Positions 56,435 through 64,000 of a DNA stretch of 64,000 nucleotides are shown piece by piece. This DNA is from Monosporascus cannonballus (taxonomy: Eukaryota; Ascomycota; Sordariomycetes; Xylariales): positions 1-64,000 of the forward strand of contig QJNS01000037.1 of assembly GCA_004154925.1 (NCBI GenBank). The letters run 5' to 3'. The notes beneath the pieces are model-generated. The model ran no database searches. It saw nothing but the letters and a program-made list of their open reading frames with translations, and was not told the DNA's origin. The translations under genes and the position numbers were made by a program. Each line of letters opens with the position of its first letter. Position 1 is the first letter of the stretch.

Positions 56435-59400
56435 TATTATAAGTTTTTATTTAATAGTACCGTTAAACTTTAAGCAATATTACCGATATTATATTGACCG
56501 GCAAACAGACCAGAGAACCTATTTACTAGGTTTTTAATTACTCGGATATTAAAATAAAATCCGAAAAAAAAGCTTTGTTTTTTTTACGAAAAAGTTTTTC
56601 GACGTCTGGATATTATAAATAAACGAATTATTTAGCTTAAGAAAAATAGTAATAATCTTACGATATCCCTTTAAGTAACATATAAAAAATTTAAGGAAAA
56701 AGGGAAAACCCTTAAAACCGAAAAGCTTTTTCGAACGAACTAGGTTATTTAGCTAAATTTTATTAAGGAATTAAAAAAGGTCTTTAAATTTTCCAAGTTT
56801 GAACTTTTAGATAAAGTTTTAATTAAATTATAATTATTTTTAATTTAATACCGAATTTATTTCGGATATTTTCTTATTCGATTAATTATGTTTATTATAC
56901 GAATCGAATTTATAAGCGGATAATTTACCGGAATTACGGTTATTTAATTTAAATTTATTATAAGAAAATATATTACTCTATTAATCGATAAATATAATAA
57001 AAAGGTAATACAAATTTATAATGATAACGAAAAATTTAAATAAATTTTAACGAAACTTTTCGGCATAATAAATAAAAAAATAAAAATCGAAATGCAAATC
57101 TAATAATTACGATAAAAAGGATTAATATCTAGTTACGGTAATACGTTAAGTCAATTAATTTCGAATTTAAATTAAGGATAAAAAAATATTAATAATTAAG
57201 TGTTTTGACGCCTTGAAAAGAGAAATATAAAAAGGATTTTTTAAATTTAATCGGCCTAATTATTTATTAAATTATATTATTATAATAGTTAACATCGATG
57301 ATCGATAATATGCATAACGTATTAAAGGCATTAAAAAAGAATAATTATAAATCCCGATATACGGCTAATATTAACGTTATTTAATAAAATAACACTTTTA
57401 TAGCATAAAACTAAGATTTATAAGACTAAAAGTTACTTATAAAAAATTGGAATTAAATTAAATATTATAATTGTAACAAAATGGGGCATAAAGTAGTATG
57501 ATATAAGATACTTAAAAAACTCCGTTAAAATAATTAGAAATTAATATTTAAAAGATATATTAAAGAAAATCCAAAAGATGAAAATAAACTTATTAAGATA
57601 ATTTAGCTTAAATATATACCAGCTCCCTTATGGCAAAAGGTCTAATAAAAACTATTACAATAAGAAATTTGATAAGGAATACGAGAAGCCGAAAAATTAA
57701 TTCGATAGGTATTACGAATATAGCAAGAAATATTACAAAGTTAATTATGCGAATATTAAGATTGGATAGAAAAAGTTTATTCCGGAACTCTTGATCGTTA
57801 CGGCAAAATATATGCCATATACTGCCGATAACGGGAATATTTCGATTACGAAAAATAAAAATAATATATTTACCAACGGATCATTCGTATATATTATAAA
57901 AGATTCGATTGTTTTATCTCTGTCGAAAATAATAAAAATAATAAATAATGGTATCGATGTTTTCTATTATAGCCCCAGAAAATGTTTAATAATTGGCCGA
58001 AATAAAAGGTTGACTTGAAAAAAAAAATAATACTTATAAAAATCGTTTTTTGTTATTATTAGTAATATAATTATTAAACGGAAAAGAAATTAATCCAGAA
58101 TATAATAAAAAGAACATTAGTAAAAAGTTATTATAAATTTCTATTTTTAATTTTTATTTATTATAAACCTTTATAAAGGGAAAATTATTAAAGAAAAATT
58201 ACGTTAATTTATTAGCGAACTTTGAAATAATAATTAGGATAATACATAATGAAATGTAATTGTAAACATAAAAAATAATTTATTTAATAAGAAAAGAAAT
58301 TATAATAAAATTAAGAATGCTTAAGATAGCTGTAAGAAATAATACGCCGATAATAACGATAAATATAGTAGCTTAACACGTTAAACGAAAAAATATGGAT
58401 AAGGTTTAATAAATTTGAATAGAAATTAAAAAAAGATTACTTATAAAAAAGCCGTAAGATAACGAAACTTAGAAAAATTAAAAGAAATCTTTTAAAAAAA
58501 GGCATTAAATATAACGATAAATGCGTTTAATAACTTGATTTTTTTGAATATATAAATCGGAACGTATTGGTATGCCGTAATAATAAATTACGGAATTTTA
58601 GGCGGAAATTATATCATACCGGATAAGGTTAATAAATTATGAATTATTATAGAAATATAAGTTAGAACTTTATATAATAAAAAATACCGAAATTTAAGAA
58701 TTTATTTAAAATAACGAAAAAATTATACGCGAAATTAATTATTTCGAGATCTTTGTTTAAGGATGATACCAAATAGTTAATTTCGATATCGTTTTATTTA
58801 GAAATTACGATATGACTTTAGGATTACTATAGATATACCAGTACGGAATCTTAATTAATAGCGGGATTAGCCAGATAAGGTTTATCTTATATCTTATTAA
58901 TAAACGAAAAAAGAAGAATTTAAGATGTTAATATTCGATTAGTAATAGTAACGAATATAAACATAAGGACATAACAAAAACCTTATTACCTAAAAGGATA
59001 AAACATAAGAAAGAAAATAAGTATCAAAGAAAAATATGACGTATTATTATTATTATTAAAGCGAAATTAGAGCAACTAAATAATGATTTAAATAATAGTA
59101 GCCCCAAAAATAAGAAGATTTAATTAATGTGTTATTATAATACTATGACTACGAATAGTTGTTCAGGAAAAAACTTAATACGAAATTATTAAAACATAAT
59201 AAATAAGATTATAAAATAATATTTAAGGAAAAATCCGTAACGAAGTTTTACCTTATTTATAATCTTAATAAAAACGAGTTACATATTTTCAAAAGATATC
59301 TGGAAAATCGGTTGTAAAAAGGATAAATTAAATTTTCGAAAATACTAATAAAATATTTAATATTTTTCGTACCTAAAAAAAATAAAAAGTTATACTTTGT

Positions 59401-61882
59401 AATTAATCATTAATAATTAAACGACATTATTATTAAAGATTAAATATTATTATCTTTGATTACAAAAATAAAATATCGACTTTCTGAAAGTAAATAATTT
59501 ATAATATTCGATTTCAAAAATAAATATAACCCAATTAAAATTAAAAAAGTTGATAAATGAAAAATAACTTTTAGGACGAAATATGGATTATTTAAATATT
59601 TGGTTATATTAATAAGATTTACGAACGTACCAGTAACCTTCTAACGAATAATTAATTATATATTTCAAAAATCCTTCGATATTCTCGTCGTTTGCTATTT
59701 CGACAAAATTCTTATTTTCTTAGAAACGGAAAAAGTATACGTAAAATACGTTCATAAAGTTTTTTAAGTTTTATAGGACGTAAATTTATTTGTTAATACA
59801 GAAAAAAAATAATTTTGTGTGTCGAGAATAAAATATCTAAAATATATTATTATTCCGAAACATATTAGGACGGACTTTAAGAAAATTGTTGTAATTACAG
59901 AATAACAGATACCAACGACGGTTAAGAAAGTATAAGTATTCTTTGGATTTGCCAATTTTTATAGGAAATTTATTCGAAATTTTAGCAAAATAATTATATT
60001 TTTAACAAACCTTACGAAAAAAACGAAAAAGTTCAAATAAATATCCGATACGATTATTAATAAGCTAGTATTAATTATGTACGATTTAAACCGCCCCGTT
60101 AAACTAAAAACCAATATTTCGGATTACGCGTTAAACGTAATAATCGGATGACGAAACGATTAAGACAAATTATACCTTATCATATTTTTTTCGTATAAGT
60201 TAAAAGAAGTCGAATTTAATTACGGTATTCCAATAAGGAATTTATGGCTATTATTATAGCATTTCGAGAATTTAAATATTTTCTAAAAAGAAATTTGTAC
60301 CAAGTTAATGTTTATACGGATTATTAAAATCTTACTCGATTACTGTAACCAGGGAACTTATAGGACGATAATTTGGTTCTATAAAATATTAACGAATTTC
60401 GATATCGTTATTATTTATAAAAAAGGTTCGGAAAATAGCAAAGCAAATACCTTAAGTAGGCAACCAAATCCGAGAAAAAATTGGTTAAAATTAACTATAT
60501 TATTTTCGATATTACCATAAAAAGATATTTACGCTTACGACAAATTGCGATGATTAGGGCAATACCTTTTGATATATATTAGAAAATTCAGCAATATAAT
60601 AATAATTTCTGAAAAAACTAAAAAACAAATTAGGTATAAGTTCCAGAAAAATATTAAAGGATTTAATATGAACAGTATACGAATACCAGTTATACGGATA
60701 TCTAGGAATCTATAAAACCTTAAAACGGCTTTAACGCATATAGTGTTTTCCTAAAATAAAATTAACAGTTCAGAAAATTATATAACAATGCGATATTTGC
60801 ACCAGAACGAAAACTCGACGACATAAATCATACTGAAAATTATAACAATTATTAGTTGCAAAACGATTATAATATTTAGCTATATTTGATTTTATTATAA
60901 AATTTTTTATATTCAAAATTTCATTACAAGATATATTATTAGAGCATTTTCGTAATAGTTAATCGATTTGCGAAATTTTCTTATTCTTTACTGTATTAAG
61001 AAAATGTAAATACCGAACAAATAATACATACTTTCTTTAAACATATTTTCAATAACATATAAATTATTAATCAAAAGCATTTCAAATAAAGGCTTGATAT
61101 TTATATCTAAGTTTTAATAAAGACTTATAGCAAAAAACGGCCTAATTTATAAATTATCCAGCATATTTATAACTTAAAAGGAAAAATAAACGGAATAGAC
61201 GAATTAAATTTTGGAAATTTACTTATAATATTATATTAATTACGCACAAAATAATGAGATTAAAAAATTGCTAATCGCATCACTAAAATATAATATTAAT
61301 GATTACGAAAATATTAATATAATACCTGTAAACGTAAATTTTGATTTTACGTTAAAAACTTGTAAAAAAGTACGTAATAACGGTCTATTTAATATTAAAA
61401 CAATCCTTATATAAAAATACTTAAAATAATTATACCAAAAAATAGAACCAAAATTAAATTTCGTACGTAATTAAATAAACAAATACTATAATTAAAAAAT
61501 TTAAAAAAGTTAATTTTCGAAAAATGAAAAATAGTTTTCCTTATTACTAAAAATATTTAAACAAAACGACCCGGCAAAAAACTCCATTTTAAATATATCG
61601 GTCCTTATAAAATCGCCAAGAAAATCTTAAAAAATAATTATGAATTAAAACTTCCACCAAAACTTAAATTTTATCCAATTTTTTACGTTTTTTTATTCGA
61701 ATTCACAACGGATATAATCAAGATATATACGGTACAAAATAACGTAAAGGTAAAAGACGAATAAGTATACGAAATAAAGAAAATATTCGATATGCGAAAC
61801 GAAATAGGCTTACTTAGTACCTGATCAAATAGAAAAAATACCCGGATTCCGAAAACACCTAGAAACCCGCTAAAAATCTTAT
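56435..61882 (+). pseudogene. gag-pol relic of element E
   Basis: Decayed chromoviral gag-pol, colinear with B and C. Recognisable blocks are the Gag knuckle near 57470, the post-gag frame 57791-58018, the RT box with FDK instead of FDD (about 59690), FLTNLTKKT-like and FWICQFL-like text around 59940-60020, the RNase H end NFDIVIIYKKGSENSKANTL (60385-60450), the integrase and the chromodomain. Confidence 0.75.
60308..60520 (+). pseudogene. RNase H C-terminus of element E (short open piece)
   Basis: A 70-aa open stretch whose second half, NFDIVIIYKKGSENSKANTL followed by SRQPN, is the standard end of gypsy RNase H (Y-x-x-G-S-x-N-x-K-A-D-A-L-S-R). Ala-Asp has become Ala-Asn. Confidence 0.8.
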
Positions 61883-62490
61883 TAACGCCTAACGTTTATT
61901 AAAAAAACTTTTACCAGCAACGATCGAACCACTCGAAATAATGGCATTCTAATTTATAAGATTTAAAAAATGAAATCCTTGATTTATCGTATTCTAATTA
62001 ATAATATCCACCTTATTCAAAATCGATTCTTTAATTATAAACTTTGACTTTAATTATATAAAGTTGTTAAAATTGTGCAAAAACTAAAGCACACGATTAA
62101 TATATTTTGCACTTTGAGATTAATAATACTGGCGCTAACGGCGTATACGAAAAAAACGCGTAAAGATTTCGGATAAAAGCTTTTCGGCCGTTAATTTTTT
62201 TCTTTAATCTTTTCAACTTTGCGATATAACGATTAATTATAAAAACATGGATTTTTATTCCGTTATACGAACAATTTCGACGAATATATTCGTTATAACA
62301 AAAATTTCCGTCTATTATTTAACAATTATATTATCTGGCAAAATTAAAAAAATATAACATTACGTTAAAACTTTTAAATTTAATTAAATTAATTAAAATC
62401 AGTTACTTTTCAGATTTACGGAAATAACGCTTAGAAATACCGGAAAATATATTAAACGAATATAAGCAATTTATCAAAAGAAAATAGAAA
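61882..62490 (-). pseudogene. probable antisense ORF of element E (heavily decayed)
   Basis: At the position of the antisense ORF in A-D, the minus strand keeps an end-like segment, NAIISSGSIVAGKS, then a Lys/Arg-containing tail near the stop at 61882. The N-terminal blocks seen in the sisters (such as the C-x-IMEN motif) could not be found, and no start is evident. It is included because position and C-terminus agree with the other copies. Confidence 0.35.
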
Positions 62491-62526
62491 AATATTAAGA
62501 GCAAGATTTGTAAAAGGAGGAGATCG

Positions 62527-62566
62527 TATTATAATCTAACAAGCTACGGCCTCCAGAAACGGTCTG
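62527..62566 (+). repeat. start of 3' LTR of element E
   Basis: Forty bases from TATTATAATCTAACAAGC to AACGGTCTG, matching 53648-53687 apart from transitions. It is interrupted by the copia LTR at 62567. Confidence 0.8.
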
Positions 62567-62769
62567 TGTCAGATATAAGGGACATCAGTTATATATATAT
62601 TGATAACTAGTTTCTGGTGCTCTAGAACGCGCACTGCACTTTAAGGTGATCCAGTTCCGGAATATATATTTCGATCAAAGGGAATTTTCCGTATATAGGG
62701 TGCTAGAGCACCTTCTACTAACCGATATATCCTCTTAGTACTTTAAAGCATTTACGGTACTAATTGTCA
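62567..62769 (-). repeat. probable copia LTR (element F)
   Basis: About 203 bp bounded by TG and CA, less AT-rich than its surroundings. It contains an internal inverted repeat GGTGCTCTAG / CTAGAGCACC (about 62617-62626 and 62703-62712). The partner LTR is outside the window. Confidence 0.5.
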
Positions 62770-64000
62770 TAATTTCTAAAGCCGTAATTATTTATTTCAT
62801 CTTTCTTCCGGCTATTTAATCTTTTTAATTAGCTAATTCCTCCTTTAAAATTTTTCGCAAAACGTTTTTCCGCTAATCGAAAATTTTTGTAATATCTATT
62901 AATTCTAATTGCTTTTTAAAGTGCTTAAAAGGTTCGCGTAATAAGGTTTTCGTTAAACCGTCAGCTAATATATCGCCCGTAAGTATATAATCTATTATAA
63001 TTAAGTTTTTTTTTACGACTTATTATAAGCAGTAATTATATATATTTATATGTCGCAGTTTTATTTTTAGTAAGGTATTATCGGCATTAATAAGTTATGT
63101 AATTTATTAATTATCGTATTATATATTTAACGGTCTTATATTTAAGATAATTCTTAAATTCTTAATTAATCGAAATTTAAATAAGGTTTTTTTATAGCCT
63201 ATATAAAAAATAATAATTCCGTTTTTATTATAAAAATACTTACTATAATTTGCCTATTCGCCTGCTATTTTATTACTTTCTCGAATAATTTTATAACGTA
63301 AGTTTTAGAATTTTTTCGGTTAATCGTATTATCTATAAAACAGGCGTTATTCCAAATATTTAATAAATTTTTACCGATAAACGATAATATTAATGCTTTA
63401 ATTTCGATTAACTATAGTATAATTTGGTCCGCAACTTTATAATATATGTTATTAAGGTTTAAGTTAAATTAAACAAATTAGAATACCGCAAAAATTATAT
63501 TGGGTTACATATTAATTATTACGAAAAAAATAAAACCGATTTTTTCGGGTATTTATTAATAAAATCTGGATAAACCAAATTAAAATTCCGCAATAATTTA
63601 ATATTATTTATAAGTATTTTCAAGAAATTATTTAAAATTTCTTTAGATATTAAGGTGAGCAGTTGATTTATGAAATAGGATTAAAATAATCAGATTTTTT
63701 TATTAAATTTATCTTTAATTATTTCGATATCGAAAAACGATTATATGTTTTTACACTTTAATAAGGTATACCGTTTTTATATTTATTAAATTAATTAATC
63801 GACGAAACTTTAATTTTTTTAAATTATTATAATACTATCGTTTATAAAAAATACCTTTTAACGTATAAAATAACAAGATTTGTAAGAAACGAGATTAAAT
63901 CCAAAATTTTTAAATGTTTTAATAAAATTTTTTAATTATAACAAAAATAATTCGCTTAATCTATATAATATTTTCCTAATTAAAAAATCTTATTACGTTA
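62567..64000 (-). mobile_element. Ty1/copia element F, minus orientation, running off the window
   Basis: It begins with a probable 203-bp LTR (62567-62769, TGTCAG...TTGTCA) inserted in the E 3' LTR. Minus-strand pol follows: the C-terminus at about 62880-63100 with GDILADGLTKTLLREPFKHF (typical of the end of copia RNase H), then upstream ACFIDNTINRKNSKTYVIKL and ANRQIIVSI (about 63240-63360). RT would lie to the right, beyond the window. It has many TAA/TAG stops. The target duplication cannot be checked because the other end is outside; the left flank is GTCTG. Confidence 0.7.

Larger units (their letters stand above)
53648..62566 (+). mobile_element. gypsy element E (fifth chromovirus)
   Basis: A TGTCATGACCCAACGAGCC start at 53648 matches the 3' LTR start at 62527 for 40 bp, allowing RIP-like changes. 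The rest of the 5' LTR appears to resume at about 56125 and ends at 56434, so it would be split by a TIR-bounded insertion (53894-56124). Internal DNA 56435-62526 is colinear with B and C: gag (zinc-knuckle-like CNKMGHKVV at about 57470-57500), RT (LVVCYFDKILIFL at about 59680-59720), RNase H (60308-60520), integrase (60780-61100) and chromodomain (61770-61882). The 3' LTR is cut at 62566 by a copia element. Decayed. Confidence 0.75.

Noticed and set aside
59764..59955. 63-aa minus-strand ORF in element E
   Set aside because: It is the shadow of the RT-to-RNase H region read on the opposite strand.

Overview
The window is from a filamentous ascomycete fungus (Pezizomycotina). The evidence is a fully spliced sterol C-24 methyltransferase gene with short GT-AG introns and CTAAC-type branch sites, fungal alpha/beta-hydrolase and NRPS genes, a pogo/Fot-type transposase, and large AT-rich blocks of Ty3/gypsy and Ty1/copia relics. 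Their decay (mostly TAA/TAG stops, few CpA, many TpA) looks like repeat-induced point mutation (RIP).

Layout. (1) 1-3.2 kb: normal-GC DNA with a small hydrophobic ORF and ERG6 (four exons, 382 aa). (2) 3.2-14.4 kb: normal GC but gene-poor, a mosaic of broken gene pieces: a two-part unknown membrane protein remnant, an amidoligase-like remnant, an SF1/AAA_11-like helicase remnant with a damaged Walker A, and several unrecognised frames. (3) 14.47-41.99 kb: a 27.5 kb nest of four LTR retrotransposons. Element D (about 7 kb, plus orientation) was entered by A (14982-21804, minus), B (23065-29957, plus) and C (31825-38577, plus). A, B and C each have paired LTRs of equal or near-equal length and a 5-bp target duplication. 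All are chromodomain-bearing gypsy elements (chromoviruses). Each also carries an ORF antisense to pol between the chromodomain and the 3' LTR, conserved among the copies; this is the most interesting feature of the window. (4) 42.0-43.4 kb: fragments of a possible DUF3435/tyrosine-recombinase-like protein, a nucleoside phosphorylase domain and a 3'-5' exonuclease, the last two abutting. (5) 43.85-48.0 kb: an apparently intact 394-aa alpha/beta hydrolase whose nucleophile position is Asn, next to a broken NRPS (T-C-partial A), probably the remains of a small biosynthetic locus. (6) 48.3-50.9 kb: short-motif repeats and a Fot-type transposase in one continuous frame interrupted only by TAG codons. 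(7) 50.9-64 kb: a second AT-rich block with a copia RT/RNase H relic, a fifth gypsy element (E) whose 5' LTR seems split by a 2.2 kb TIR-bounded insertion, and a second copia element that enters the 3' LTR of E and runs off the window.

Only ERG6 and the alpha/beta hydrolase look like intact full-length genes. All family calls rest on motifs read by eye. No database search was run.
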